64,000 bases of DNA from NORP259 sp041398705. Its GTDB lineage: Bacteria > Planctomycetota > UBA1135 > GCA-002686595. Below the pieces are notes generated by a model that had not been told where the DNA came from, did not search any database, and saw only the letters and a list, made by a program, of their open reading frames with translations. Positions 7,268 through 16,035 of this stretch are shown one piece after another. The stretch spans positions 248,001 to 312,000 of the forward strand of contig JAWKUI010000002.1 of the NCBI GenBank assembly GCA_041398705.1. The letters are read 5' to 3'. A program made the translations under genes and the position numbers. Positions within the stretch are counted from its first letter, which is position 1; each line of letters starts with the position of its first letter.

Positions 7268-10177
7268 ATGTGCCTGACCCAGCTGGCCTTCCTCCTTCTT
7301 TTGACTCCCCAGGAATCGATCGCCCCGGCCCCCGCCGCCCCGCCTGCCCCGGCCGCGCGCGAAGCCCAAACCCCTGAACCCTGGGGCTTCGAGAAGTCCG
7401 ACATCCCGGTCGACCCCCGCATCCAGTTCGCCACCCTGCCGAACGGCATGCGCCTGGCTTGGGCCGACAACAAGGAACCGAAGGAGCGGGTCTACCTGCG
7501 CCTGCACGTGAACGCGGGCTCCCTGGCCGAACAGGAGAGCGAGCGCGGCATGGCGCACTTCCTCGAGCACATGGCGTTCAACGGTTCCGAGAACTTCGGC
7601 GCCGGTACCCTGATCGAGTGGTTCCAGAACCACGGCATGAGTTTCGGCGCGGACACCAACGCGCACACGGCCTTCTCCGAAACCGTGTACAAACTCGATC
7701 TGCCGAACAACACCGAAGCGACGATCAAAGAAGGCCTGACGGTCATGCGTGACTTCGCTTCGCGCCTCGACCTGTCGGAGGAAGAGGTGCAAGCCGAAAA
7801 GGGCGTGATCGATGGCGAAGAACGGGAGCGCGACAGCGCTGGATACCGGGCATTCGTCAAGCTGATGGAGAACCAGATGGCAGGTACCCGCGTGCCGGAC
7901 CGCCTGCCGATCGGCACCAAGGAGATCCGCGACACATTCAACGCGAAGAACGTGCGCGCCTTCTACGAGCGTTGGTACCGCCCCGAGAACATGACGCTGG
8001 TCATCGTCGGGGACCTCGGCGAACTCGATGTCGCGGCGCTGATGACCGAAGCCTTCGGCGACTTCGCCGGCCCGGGCACCCCGGTGGAACCCGAACCGGC
8101 CCTGGGCAAACCGAGCATGAAGTCGGTGAACTTCACCGTGCCCGAGCCGGAGATCCCGATCGCACAGCTGATGGTCGCCAACCTCAAGCCCTACCAGCAT
8201 CGCCAGGACTCGGCGGCCGAACGCCAACGCCAAATGACCCTGAACGTGGCGCAGCAGATGCTGTCGCTGCGATTCCAGGAAGCGCTGAAGGATCCGGAGA
8301 CCCACTTCCTGCGGGCGAACGTCGGTGAGAACGGCGACATGAAGGTGTTCGAGGGTGGCGAGTTGACTGTCGTGACCAATCCCGATGATTGGCAACAAGG
8401 CTTGAAAGAGGCAGCCGTAACCCTGCGAAGCGCACTAGAATTTGGATTCCAGGAGGCAGAACTCGATGAGGTGCGCGCCGGCATCCTGCGCTCCCTCGAC
8501 GAAGCCGTGGAGCGCGAGAGCACGGCCGACAGCACCGTGCTGCTCGACGCGATCCTCGACGCAGCCGAAGAGCACAACGTGCCCACCAACGCCGCCGTGG
8601 ACAAGCGCCTGTTCGGCGCCATCCTCCGCGCGATGACCGTCGAGGATTGCCACAAGGCTCTGCAGGCATCGTGGTCCGAGGGCACCCTGAGCCTGATCGC
8701 CATCGGTTCGGTGCCGTTCGAGAACGCCGCCGAGGCAATGAATTCGGCCTGGAAACACGCCTGGGAACTGGAGCTGAAAGCCCCCGAAAAACTCGAATCC
8801 GCCGAATTCGCCTACGCTTCCGCCGCCATCGAGCAGGCCCCAATCACAAGCCTGAGCCGCGTCAAGGATCTGGACTTCAGCCAGATCGTGATGAGCAACG
8901 GCGTGCGCGTAAACCTCAAGCAGACCGATTTCAAGGAGCGCCAGATCCTGGTGCGCGTGCGCCTGGGTAACGGCATGTGCGGCATGTCCCCGGCCGAGGG
9001 TGCGGTGGCCCAAGTCGCCAGCGACGCGTTCATCGGCGGCGGCCTCGAAGCCCACGATGCGGACGCCCTGCGGCGCCTCTTGGCCGGCAAACAGGCCCGC
9101 GTCGGTTTTGCGGTCAAGGATGACCACATCGAATTCGAAAGCAGCACCACCCAGGAAGACCTGGTGCTGGCCCTCGAGATGATCTGCGCCTACCTGCAGC
9201 ACCCTGGCTACCGGCCCGACGCGCTCGTGCAAGTGCGTGCGCAGTTGCCTATTGCTTTTCAGAAGATGGACCGAAGCCCTGAGGGCCCTCTGACCGCCGA
9301 GTACCTGCCCGCGTTCATCAAGGGCAACCCGCGCATCGAGTGGCTCGGCTGGAGCCCGCGTCCGGAGCTCGCCAGCTTGATGACCGTGAGCATGGACGAG
9401 ATCCGCAGCCTGCTCACCCCGCGTTTTGCCCATGACCCGATCGAACTGACGATCGTGGGCGACCTGGATCTGCCCGCGGCGCTGCTGGCGGTGGGCCGCA
9501 CCTTTGGCAGCCTGCCCGAGCGCAGCACCAAGATCGACCCCGAAGAAGGGCGCGGCGGCGTCGAGATGGTCTCCGGCATCGACATGCGCCGCGAGATCGA
9601 GACCAAGGACGAAAAGGCGACCTTGATCCTCACCTACCCCACCGCCGATGGCTCGGACGATACCCGCCGCCGCCTGATCTACTTCCTGGGCCAAGTGGTC
9701 GATGACCGCCTGCGCCTGGAAGTGCGCGAGCGCCTCGGCGCCGCCTACTCGCCCTTCGCCGCCGCCCAGGCGTCGCGGGTCTTCCACGGTCTCGGGGGTC
9801 TGATGATCCAAGCCGCGGGCAACCCGGCGGAAGTCGATACGCTGATCGCCGCCTGCCGCGGTGTGTGCGCGACCCTGGCCAAGGACGGGGTGACCCAAGA
9901 AGAGGTGAACCGCCTCGCCGAACCGATCCAGAACCGCCTGCGCGACATGCTGCGCACCAACCGCTACTGGGTCGATTCCCTGAGCGAAAGCCAGAAAAGC
10001 CCGAGCACGCTCGACGGCCTGCGCACCCTGGTTTCGTTCTACGACAACATCGACGCGAAGGCGCTGAGCCGCCTGGCGGCTGCGTTCCTCACCGAGGACA
10101 AAGCCAGCCAACTCGTGGTGATGCCGAAGCGTTCGGCCGAAAAAGGCGCGCCCATCGAAGCGGGCGAGAACAAGTGA
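7268..10177 (+). CDS. M16 family zinc metallopeptidase (two-domain)
   Basis: A 969-residue protein with the inverted zinc motif of M16 peptidases, H97-F-L-E-H101 in AHFLEHMAFNG, and a downstream glutamate (about E177 in EEEVQAEKGVIDGE) as the third ligand. The second half repeats the fold without the zinc motif, as in the PqqL-like and pitrilysin families where it forms the other half of the peptide-binding clam. The start MCLTQLAFLLLL is a signal peptide, so the enzyme probably acts in the periplasm on short peptides or misfolded fragments. It begins a three-gene coupled operon: its TGA overlaps the GTG of manC. Confidence 0.9.
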   Translation: MCLTQLAFLLLLTPQESIAPAPAAPPAPAAREAQTPEPWGFEKSDIPVDPRIQFATLPNGMRLAWADNKEPKERVYLRLHVNAGSLAEQESERGMAHFLEHMAFNGSENFGAGTLIEWFQNHGMSFGADTNAHTAFSETVYKLDLPNNTEATIKEGLTVMRDFASRLDLSEEEVQAEKGVIDGEERERDSAGYRAFVKLMENQMAGTRVPDRLPIGTKEIRDTFNAKNVRAFYERWYRPENMTLVIVGDLGELDVAALMTEAFGDFAGPGTPVEPEPALGKPSMKSVNFTVPEPEIPIAQLMVANLKPYQHRQDSAAERQRQMTLNVAQQMLSLRFQEALKDPETHFLRANVGENGDMKVFEGGELTVVTNPDDWQQGLKEAAVTLRSALEFGFQEAELDEVRAGILRSLDEAVERESTADSTVLLDAILDAAEEHNVPTNAAVDKRLFGAILRAMTVEDCHKALQASWSEGTLSLIAIGSVPFENAAEAMNSAWKHAWELELKAPEKLESAEFAYASAAIEQAPITSLSRVKDLDFSQIVMSNGVRVNLKQTDFKERQILVRVRLGNGMCGMSPAEGAVAQVASDAFIGGGLEAHDADALRRLLAGKQARVGFAVKDDHIEFESSTTQEDLVLALEMICAYLQHPGYRPDALVQVRAQLPIAFQKMDRSPEGPLTAEYLPAFIKGNPRIEWLGWSPRPELASLMTVSMDEIRSLLTPRFAHDPIELTIVGDLDLPAALLAVGRTFGSLPERSTKIDPEEGRGGVEMVSGIDMRREIETKDEKATLILTYPTADGSDDTRRRLIYFLGQVVDDRLRLEVRERLGAAYSPFAAAQASRVFHGLGGLMIQAAGNPAEVDTLIAACRGVCATLAKDGVTQEEVNRLAEPIQNRLRDMLRTNRYWVDSLSESQKSPSTLDGLRTLVSFYDNIDAKALSRLAAAFLTEDKASQLVVMPKRSAEKGAPIEAGENK

Positions 10178-11256
10178 CGGGCCCTGTCGCCTCCCCCACT
10201 CTCTGGGCGGTGATCATGGCGGGCGGGGGCGGAACGCGCCTCTGGCCCGCCAGCCGTCGCAGCCTGCCCAAGCAGTTGCTGCCGCTGCTCGGCGGCCGCT
10301 CGCTGCTTGCCGCCACCGCCCAGCGCATCGAGGGTCTGGTGGAACCCGAGCACGTGTTGGTGGTGACGTCCAGCGAACTCGCCGAGGCGGTGCGCGCGGA
10401 GTTGCCCTGGTTGCCCGAAGGCAACCTGCTCTGCGAACCGACCGGCCGCAACACCCTGCCCTGCGTGGCCTGGGCGGCGGCGGAGATCCAGCGGCGGGAT
10501 CCGCATTCGATCCAGCTCGTGCTGCCCGCCGACCACGTGATCGAGCCGGTGGCCGCCTTCCGCGACACCCTGCGCGCAGCGGCGGCCGCGGCTTCGGCTC
10601 CCGAGGCCCCGCTCGTCACCCTCGGCGTGCGGCCGACCTATCCGGCCACCGGTTTCGGTTACATCGAAACCGACCGCGCGTCGGGCGAGGTGCTCGGCCA
10701 CGAGATCCTGCCGGTGCAACGTTTCGTCGAAAAGCCCGATGAGGCCCGCGCGCGCGAGTTCCTCGCCGCCGGCCGCTTCCTCTGGAACAGCGGCGCGTTT
10801 GTGTGGAGCACCGACCGCATCGCCGCGGAACTGGAGACCCACGCCGCCGAGACCTGGCGCCAGGTACGCGGCAAACGCCCCGCCGAAGTCCAGGCGGTCT
10901 ACCCCGCCCTGCACAGCACTTCGGTGGACTTCGGCCTGATGGAGAAGACCGCCGGCATCGTCTGCCTGCCCATCGGGTACCTGTGGAGCGACGTCGGTTC
11001 CTGGCCCGCGCTCGAAGAGGTGCTGCCCACCGACGCGGAGGGCAACCACGTGGGCGGCGGCGCGCAATTGCTGTCGAAAGCAGCCACGGGCAACGTGGTC
11101 TACGGCGACAAGGACCACGTCATCGCTTTGCTCGGGGTTCAGGATCTGGTGGTCGTGCAGACGCCCGATGCGACCCTCGTGTGCTCGAAGCAGCGGGCCC
11201 AGGAGATCCGCGACCTGGTGGAACGCTTGGCCAGCGAACGGCCCGAGCTGCTGTGA
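10174..11256 (+). CDS. manC: Mannose-1-phosphate guanylyltransferase
   Basis: Makes GDP-mannose from mannose 1-phosphate and GTP, the activated sugar for polysaccharide and glycan synthesis. The nucleotide-binding signature GGGGTRLWPASR lies at residues 17-28 with the catalytic lysine in LPKQLL, and FVEKPDEA and FLWNSGAFVW are typical of the family. At 360 residues it has only the transferase domain and lacks the C-terminal isomerase domain of bifunctional ManC/AlgA proteins. The GTG at 10174 overlaps the stop of the M16 gene (GTGA), which favours this start because the next in-frame candidates cut into the first beta strand. Its own stop overlaps the GTG of ruvX. Confidence 0.9.
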   Translation: MTGPVASPTLWAVIMAGGGGTRLWPASRRSLPKQLLPLLGGRSLLAATAQRIEGLVEPEHVLVVTSSELAEAVRAELPWLPEGNLLCEPTGRNTLPCVAWAAAEIQRRDPHSIQLVLPADHVIEPVAAFRDTLRAAAAAASAPEAPLVTLGVRPTYPATGFGYIETDRASGEVLGHEILPVQRFVEKPDEARAREFLAAGRFLWNSGAFVWSTDRIAAELETHAAETWRQVRGKRPAEVQAVYPALHSTSVDFGLMEKTAGIVCLPIGYLWSDVGSWPALEEVLPTDAEGNHVGGGAQLLSKAATGNVVYGDKDHVIALLGVQDLVVVQTPDATLVCSKQRAQEIRDLVERLASERPELL

Positions 11257-11699
11257 GCGCCTCGCCCTTCCCCTTGCGCCCGGGTTCGGTGCTCGCCATC
11301 GACCACGGAACCAAACGCACCGGATTTGCGGTCACCGATGGCCTGCGCCTGACCCTTTCGCCCCTAGATCCCTTCCACGGGGCGGGCGACGGTCCCGAAC
11401 TGGTGCGGCACATCCGCCGCCTGGCCGACGAACGCGACCTGGCCGCAGTGCTGCTCGGTCTGCCGCTCAACAACGACGGCACCGAGAACCCCCAGTGCCA
11501 GGCCGTGCGCACCTTCGGCGATCGCTTGGGCCAGGCCCTACCCGGCGTGCCGATCGTCTACATCGACGAACACCTGACCAGCAAAGAAGCCGAAGCCCGC
11601 CTCGTCGATGCCGGCTTCACCGGCGCCGACCGCAAAGCCCGCCGCGACTCCTGGAGCGCGCTGGTGATGCTCGAAGAGTGGCTCGCGAACCTGGGTTGA
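11253..11699 (+). CDS. ruvX: RuvX/YqgF-type RNase H-fold nuclease
   Basis: A 148-residue member of the YqgF family, which has an RNase H fold and acts in 5'-end processing of pre-16S rRNA; a Holliday-junction resolvase role was proposed from homology. The acidic active-site elements are visible: the first strand with AIDHGTKRTGFAVTD, GLPLNNDGTENPQC in the middle, and YIDEHLTSKEAEARL near the end. The GTG start overlaps the TGA of manC by four bases (GTGA), the same coupling used one gene earlier. No SD is visible. The pairing with a peptidase and a sugar-nucleotide enzyme gives no functional hint. Confidence 0.92.
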   Translation: MSASPFPLRPGSVLAIDHGTKRTGFAVTDGLRLTLSPLDPFHGAGDGPELVRHIRRLADERDLAAVLLGLPLNNDGTENPQCQAVRTFGDRLGQALPGVPIVYIDEHLTSKEAEARLVDAGFTGADRKARRDSWSALVMLEEWLANLG

Positions 11700-11776
11700 G
11701 CACCTTGGCCCCCAGGCACGGCCCCTGCGCAGCCATGCTGCCATGGACCTCCGGGCCACACCCCCGCCCCGGCGCG

Positions 11777-11782
11777 TAGAAT
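11777..11782 (+). promoter_or_regulatory. -10 box (TAGAAT) of the DUF2071 gene, leaderless spacing
   Basis: TAGAAT is followed by GGCGCC and then the ATG at 11789. No Shine-Dalgarno sequence fits in the six-base gap, so the transcript should start at or beside the A of ATG. Confidence 0.6.
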
Positions 11783-11788
11783 GGCGCC

Positions 11789-12553
11789 ATGGTATTGGCG
11801 TCCCCTGCAATCGATCATCGTCCCTATCCCCCGCCGACCGGGCGCGGAGCCATGGCCATGCGCTGGCTCGACCTCGCGTTCCTGCATTGGCGGGTGCCTG
11901 CCGCCCGCATCGCACCCCTGCTGCCCGCGGGGCTCGAACTCGACACATTCGACGGGCATGCCTGGCTCGGTGTGGTGCCCTTCGAGATGGATCGCACGCG
12001 CTTCCGCTTTGCGCCCCCGATCCCGACCGCGACGCGTTTTCCCGAGCTCAACGTGCGCACGTACGTGCGGAGCGCAGGCCGCCCCGGCGTTTGGTTCTTC
12101 AGCCTCGATGCGGCGAGCCGGCTCGCCGTGCGCGGGGCCCGGCGCAGCTTCCACTTGCCCTATTTCGACGCGCAGATGCGCATCGCACGCCGCGCGGATG
12201 GCGTGCACTACACAAGCCGACGTACCCACCGAGGTGCCCCGCCGGCGCACTTCGAAGCACGCTACAAGGCCACCGGTCCCCCCTGCCCCGGCAGCCCAGG
12301 CACGCTCGAGTACTTTCTCACCGAACGCTACTGCCTCTACTCCGCTGGCCCCCGCGGCATGCTGCGCGGCGAGATCCACCACGGCCCCTGGCCCCTGCAA
12401 CCTGGCGAAGTCGAATTGGTGACGAACGACTTGACCCGACTGCTGGGGTTGACCCTCGATGGCCCGCCCGAAACGGTGCACTGCGTGACTTCGATCGACG
12501 TGCGCGCCTGGTGGCCCGTTCCGGATTCGGGGCATTTGCAGCGTGCGACTTGA
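11789..12553 (+). CDS. DUF2071 (YqjF-like) protein
   Basis: A 254-residue protein of the DUF2071/YqjF family. Features typical of the family are the opening MRWLDLAFLHWRV, the LLPAGLELDTFDGHAWLGVVPF segment read in two parts, the central PELNVRTYV, and the FFSLDAASRLAV strand. The biochemical role of the family is not established; the fold is related to acetoacetate decarboxylase-like proteins. There is no signal peptide, so it is cytoplasmic. It is preceded by its own -10 box and followed 33 bases later by a nitroreductase gene on the same strand, so the two may share a transcript. Confidence 0.8.
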   Translation: MVLASPAIDHRPYPPPTGRGAMAMRWLDLAFLHWRVPAARIAPLLPAGLELDTFDGHAWLGVVPFEMDRTRFRFAPPIPTATRFPELNVRTYVRSAGRPGVWFFSLDAASRLAVRGARRSFHLPYFDAQMRIARRADGVHYTSRRTHRGAPPAHFEARYKATGPPCPGSPGTLEYFLTERYCLYSAGPRGMLRGEIHHGPWPLQPGEVELVTNDLTRLLGLTLDGPPETVHCVTSIDVRAWWPVPDSGHLQRAT

Positions 12554-12585
12554 AAAGCCCCCAGGGCCGGGCGAAAACGAGCGCC

Positions 12586-13200
12586 ATGGAAACCCTCAGC
12601 GCCATCGAACAACGCCGTTCTGTTAAGAAATACGACCCCGAGCACCGCATGACCGAGGCGGAGATCCGCCAGCTTTTCGAGGCGGTGCTGCTTTCCCCCA
12701 CTTCTTTCAATCTGCAGAACTGGCGTTTCGTGGTGGTGACCGATCCGCTGCTGCGACAAGAACTGCGGGCCGCTGCCTGGAATCAAGCGCAGTTCACCGA
12801 TGCGTCGATCGTCGTTTATCTCGTGATGGACAAGAAGTCCCACGAGCGTGACCCGGGGCGGTACTGGGCCAACGCCGAGCCGCAGGTGCGGGACATGTTG
12901 GTGGGCATGATCGGCAACTTCTACTCGTCCAACCCGGGCCTCGCCCGCGATGAGGGTCTGCGTTCGTGCGGCCTCGCGGGGCAGACTTTGATGCTCGCGG
13001 CCAAGGACATGGGTTACGACACGTGCCCGATGGTCGGTTTCGACTTCGCCCGCACGTCCGAACTGCTCAACCTGCCCGAAGACCACGAGATCGCCTTCGC
13101 CATTTCGGTGGGCAAGGCCCTTGAACCCGCCCGGCCGCGTGGCGGGCAGTTGCCCCTCGACGAAGTGCTCGTGCGCGACCGGTTCCCGGCCCGCGCCTGA
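12586..13200 (+). CDS. Nitroreductase family FMN-dependent oxidoreductase
   Basis: A 204-residue protein of the nitroreductase family, which uses FMN and NAD(P)H to reduce nitro groups, quinones or related electrophiles. The N-terminal FMN-binding stretch is clear (IEQRRSVKKYDPEH, then SPTSFNLQNWRFVVV), and the C-terminal half has the GLAGQTLMLAAKDMGYDTCPM and EDHEIAFAISVGK elements read as conserved blocks. The ATG at 12586 was chosen because it begins directly before the conserved AIEQRRS. The true substrate cannot be told. It runs convergently into the HIT gene with only 19 bases between stop codons. Confidence 0.88.
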   Translation: METLSAIEQRRSVKKYDPEHRMTEAEIRQLFEAVLLSPTSFNLQNWRFVVVTDPLLRQELRAAAWNQAQFTDASIVVYLVMDKKSHERDPGRYWANAEPQVRDMLVGMIGNFYSSNPGLARDEGLRSCGLAGQTLMLAAKDMGYDTCPMVGFDFARTSELLNLPEDHEIAFAISVGKALEPARPRGGQLPLDEVLVRDRFPARA

Positions 13201-13219
13201 GCGGCGGAGCGGGGCCCGG

Positions 13220-13678
13220 TCAGGAACGGAGCCGGGCCAGCTCCGCGCGCAGGGCCGCGCAGAGCTGCGCGTCGGCGCCGGTGGGATCCGCCTCGGGGGC
13301 GCTGCCGAAGTCGTAGGCTTCGAAAGGACCCTGGAGGCGGAGCCGGGCGTCTTCGCTCGCAAACCGCGGGATGCAGTGGCCGTGCAGCTCGGGCACTTGG
13401 TTGCACAGCACCAGGTAGTTGATGCGCTCGGCGCCGGTCACAGCGAGGATCGCGTCGCCGATCAGGACCAGGTCGGCGAAAAAGGCGCGCCGCTCCCCGG
13501 GGTCCAAGTCGTTGGGCGAAGCGACCACGCGGCGAGGCAGCAGCATGCAGGCCCCGCGCACCGGGCCGGGCTGGAACTTGCCGAAGATCGCGTAACCCGA
13601 TTCGAGGGTGGCCAGCAGGGCGGGGTCCTGGCCGGCCTCGATGCGGGCGACCCGGGCGGAAATCGCGCCGGCGCTCAC
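13220..13678 (-). CDS. HIT family protein
   Basis: A 152-residue protein of the histidine triad superfamily, whose members hydrolyse or transfer nucleotides from dinucleoside polyphosphates, AMP-lysine or similar substrates. The strand FGKFQPGPVRGACMLLPRR and the terminal active-site motif PELHGHCIPRF are visible. In that motif the first histidine of the usual H-x-H-x-H is a glutamate (E97), while the catalytic central His (H99) and the third (H101) remain. The GTG start overlaps the TGA of the upstream hydrolase gene (GTGA), so the two are translationally coupled. Exact substrate unknown. Confidence 0.8.
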   Translation of the reverse strand: MSAGAISARVARIEAGQDPALLATLESGYAIFGKFQPGPVRGACMLLPRRVVASPNDLDPGERRAFFADLVLIGDAILAVTGAERINYLVLCNQVPELHGHCIPRFASEDARLRLQGPFEAYDFGSAPEADPTGADAQLCAALRAELARLRS

Positions 13679-14577
13679 GGACGGGCCCCCAGGTGGGCGT
13701 CGAGGAAGGTGCCGATGCGGGCTTGCACGGCCGCCGAGCCGGTGCCCTGCAGCAGGTGATGCCGCATGCCGGGGAACACCTCGACCTCCACCGCCCCCCC
13801 GGCCAGACCGCGGCAGCGCTCCGCGGGCACGAAGGGGTCCTGCTCCCCTGCCAGCACCAGCACCGGCAGCCCGGTCTGGGCGAGCTGGTTCAGCATGGCC
13901 TGCGAGCGGCGCGCTTCCTGGATGGCCCGCAGGCTGAAGGCCTGGCCGACCCCGTCCTGGCCCCGGTCCCAGGCCTGCTGAACGGAGGCATCCGTGCTCA
14001 GGTCCTGGCCCCGGTAGCCGGTGGAGCCCAAGGACTGGCCCGTGACCTTCTTGAACATGCCCTTGAGGCCCCCGGGTTTGACCGGCTCCTGGAAGGGCAC
14101 CTCGAACAGCGGCGCGACCAGCACCAGGGCCGCCAGGGACCCGGGCCGGTCGAGCGCGTACGCCACCGCGTAGTTCGCCCCCAACCCCTGTCCAATCAAG
14201 ACCTTCGGTTCGTCGGGCAGGCGGTAGCTGAGGTGGTTCTGGATCTCCTCGACGTCGCGCACCACCTCGCGCAGGCCGTTGGAGTGGCCCTTCTCTCCCT
14301 CCGTGCGCCCGTGGCCGCGCAGATCCGGCAGGGCCACGGCCCAACCCGCCTGGGCTAGGTGCTGGGCGACCTCGCGGTAGCGCGAGCCCGTGTCCCCGGC
14401 GTCGTGCAGCACGGTGACCGCCCCCCGGGGCTCCCCGCGAGCGGCGAGCTCGAGCACGCTGAGCAGCACCATGCCCTTCATCGAACTGTGGGTCAGCCCG
14501 CTCGCCTGCTCGCCGGTCTCGGTGGACTCGCGCAGTTCCAGGTTGGTCAGGAAGAAGTCGTCATCCATGGCGGGCAT
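13675..14577 (-). CDS. Alpha/beta hydrolase fold protein lacking the nucleophile serine
   Basis: A 300-residue protein resembling serine aminopeptidase S33/monoacylglycerol lipase-like hydrolases: oxyanion strand VTVLHDAGDTGS, LPDLRGHGRTEG, an acid-bearing strand VLAGEQDPFVP and a histidine in PGMRHHLLQ. The nucleophile elbow, normally G-x-S-x-G, reads G129-Q-G131-L-G133, so the serine is replaced by glycine. The enzyme is therefore either inactive, re-purposed, or uses another residue. The rest of the fold is intact with no stop or frameshift, which argues against a decaying gene. It is the first gene of a pair with the HIT protein. A GGAG motif precedes the ATG. Confidence 0.8.
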   Translation of the reverse strand: MPAMDDDFFLTNLELRESTETGEQASGLTHSSMKGMVLLSVLELAARGEPRGAVTVLHDAGDTGSRYREVAQHLAQAGWAVALPDLRGHGRTEGEKGHSNGLREVVRDVEEIQNHLSYRLPDEPKVLIGQGLGANYAVAYALDRPGSLAALVLVAPLFEVPFQEPVKPGGLKGMFKKVTGQSLGSTGYRGQDLSTDASVQQAWDRGQDGVGQAFSLRAIQEARRSQAMLNQLAQTGLPVLVLAGEQDPFVPAERCRGLAGGAVEVEVFPGMRHHLLQGTGSAAVQARIGTFLDAHLGARP

Positions 14578-14625
14578 GATAACTCCGGTCCGCCAGGGGG
14601 GTTACCCCGAAGCCGGGACCCGGGC

Positions 14626-14631
14626 TATACT
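14626..14631 (+). promoter_or_regulatory. -10 box (TATACT) of rnpB
   Basis: TATACT ends five bases before the 5' strand of the terminal RNase P RNA helix, which is the expected distance to a transcription start. A weak TTACCC at 14602-14607 could be the -35 element. Confidence 0.6.
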
Positions 14632-14635
14632 CCGG

Positions 14636-15020
14636 GCGGACGTGAGTTGCCAGGACGGCCGCTGCGCAGGCCTTCGGGCAGGCGGAGAGGAAAGTCCGGA
14701 CTCCTCGGGTCAGGGTGGTTGCTAACGGCAACCGATCGCGAGATCAGGGAAAGTGCCACAGAGAACAGACCGCCTACCCCAGGGTTCGCCCTGGGCGGCA
14801 AGGGTGAAACGGTGCGGTAAGAGCGCACCGCGATCCTGGTGACAGGATCGGCACGGTAAACCCCACCCGGAGAAAGACCAAATAGGGAAGGTGCATGGCG
14901 ATCGACCCGCGCCCATGCCTTCCGGGTAGGTCGTTGGAGGCCGCGGGCGACTGCGGTCCTAGAGAAATGGCTGTCGCCTTCGGGTTACAGAATCCGGCTT
15001 ACGAGGCAACTCACGTCCGC
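14636..15020 (+). ncRNA. rnpB: RNase P RNA, bacterial class A
   Basis: The RNA subunit that cleaves 5' leaders from pre-tRNA. The terminal helix pairs 14636-14651 perfectly with 15005-15020. The universal core is easy to read: GAGGAAAGTCCGGACTCC near the 5' end, ACAGA, then GGTAAACCCCACC, GGAGAAAGACCAAATAGGG, TAGAGAAATGG and ACAGAATCCGGCTTA near the 3' end. About 385 nt fits class A. It is read rightwards, divergent from the hydrolase gene. No T-run terminator is visible just after the 3' end. Confidence 0.96.
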
Positions 15021-15252
15021 CTCCGCCGCGTTCCAGCGCGCCGCGGACCGAAATGACACTCGTGTCATCGCGCGTGGGCCCGTTCCAGAGAAACGCAGCA
15101 TCCGAAACGCGTCCGCCAATCGTGGCAGCCATTCGGTGAAAAATTCGCGCATATGTCACCGCACCGTTGCGCAGCCAAACGATCCCGGATCGCGAATTCC
15201 GAATCTTCGCAGAACCGCGCGCTTCGGCGCGATACACGCGCTTTTCGCCACC

Positions 15253-15281
15253 TTGACAGATTTTTGGGATGCGCCTATTCT
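15253..15281 (+). promoter_or_regulatory. Sigma-70-type promoter of the NUDIX-like operon
   Basis: TTGACA (15253-15258) and TATTCT (15276-15281) are separated by 17 bases, a near-consensus housekeeping promoter. Start of transcription would be about 15288, leaving a leader of about 64 bases before the ATG at 15352. The rest of the 331-base gap after rnpB holds no gene; a 7-bp inverted repeat with a 2-base centre (15053-15068) lies in it. Confidence 0.75.
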
Positions 15282-15351
15282 CCGACTTCCCGGTTGGGTC
15301 GCGAGCTGTGACCTGCTGCAACCCAAACCACAACCGCAATCGTTTCGCCCC

Positions 15352-16035
15352 ATGGAGTTCGTCTTCGTCGTCCCGCGGGAAATCCTGTTTCCCGACGCGT
15401 ATCCCCACGGCTTCGTGCCGCTTGGGGATGGAAACCGACAAGCCGTACTGCTCGAGCGGATCGAAACTTCCGGGTTCTTCGTGGAGCGCGCCCGCGCCGA
15501 ACAAGCGCCAGAATGGAAGCAAATCATCCCCTACACCCTGGTGATCCGCGACGGGCAGGTGCTCTGCCTGGCGCGCACGAAACAGGGCGGGGAAACACGC
15601 CTGCACGACAAACTCTCTTTGGGTGTCGGTGGGCACATCAACCCGATCGATCTCGAGTCCCCCTCTGACGCGGCCCCGGCGGGCCGCAACCCCATCCCCA
15701 GGGCAACCATCCGGGAAGTGCTGGAAGAGGAGCTGATCGTCGAAGGGGTGCATGAACTGCACACCCTCGGCCTGCTCAACGATGACAGCAATCCCGTCGG
15801 CGCCGTGCACCTAGGTTGGGTGCAGGCCCTGGTGGTTCATGGCGAAGTGGAGGTGCGTGAGAAAGATCAGTTGGTCGGTCGTTTCCGTAGTCCGCGCGAG
15901 TTGCAAGACATGCTGGATTCCGGAGCGAACTTTGAAACCTGGTCCGGCTTCCTCATCCCCAAGCTGGAACAGCTCGTCGAACACATCTCACCGAACGCGG
16001 CCCGTCCGCGTCAGACTCCAGCCCACTCCCAATGA
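15352..16035 (+). CDS. NUDIX-like phosphohydrolase
   Basis: A 227-residue protein whose centre resembles a NUDIX fold: the strand IIPYTLVIRDGQVLCLART, then GVGGHINP, and a helix ATIREVLEEELIVEG that matches the REVxEE core of the NUDIX box. The spacing between the glycine pair and the helix is longer than the canonical 23-residue box because of a DLESPSDAAPAGRNP insert. NUDIX enzymes cleave nucleoside diphosphates linked to another group; the substrate here is unknown. The first 70 residues form an extra N-terminal domain. The start at 15352 follows a near-consensus promoter. Its stop overlaps the next ATG by four bases. Confidence 0.72.
   Translation: MEFVFVVPREILFPDAYPHGFVPLGDGNRQAVLLERIETSGFFVERARAEQAPEWKQIIPYTLVIRDGQVLCLARTKQGGETRLHDKLSLGVGGHINPIDLESPSDAAPAGRNPIPRATIREVLEEELIVEGVHELHTLGLLNDDSNPVGAVHLGWVQALVVHGEVEVREKDQLVGRFRSPRELQDMLDSGANFETWSGFLIPKLEQLVEHISPNAARPRQTPAHSQ

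Noticed and set aside
15053..15068. A 7-bp inverted repeat (ATGACAC and GTGTCAT) as an operator or as the rnpB terminator.
   Set aside because: It is about 185 bases upstream of the NUDIX-like promoter, has no T-run and is short enough to occur by chance.
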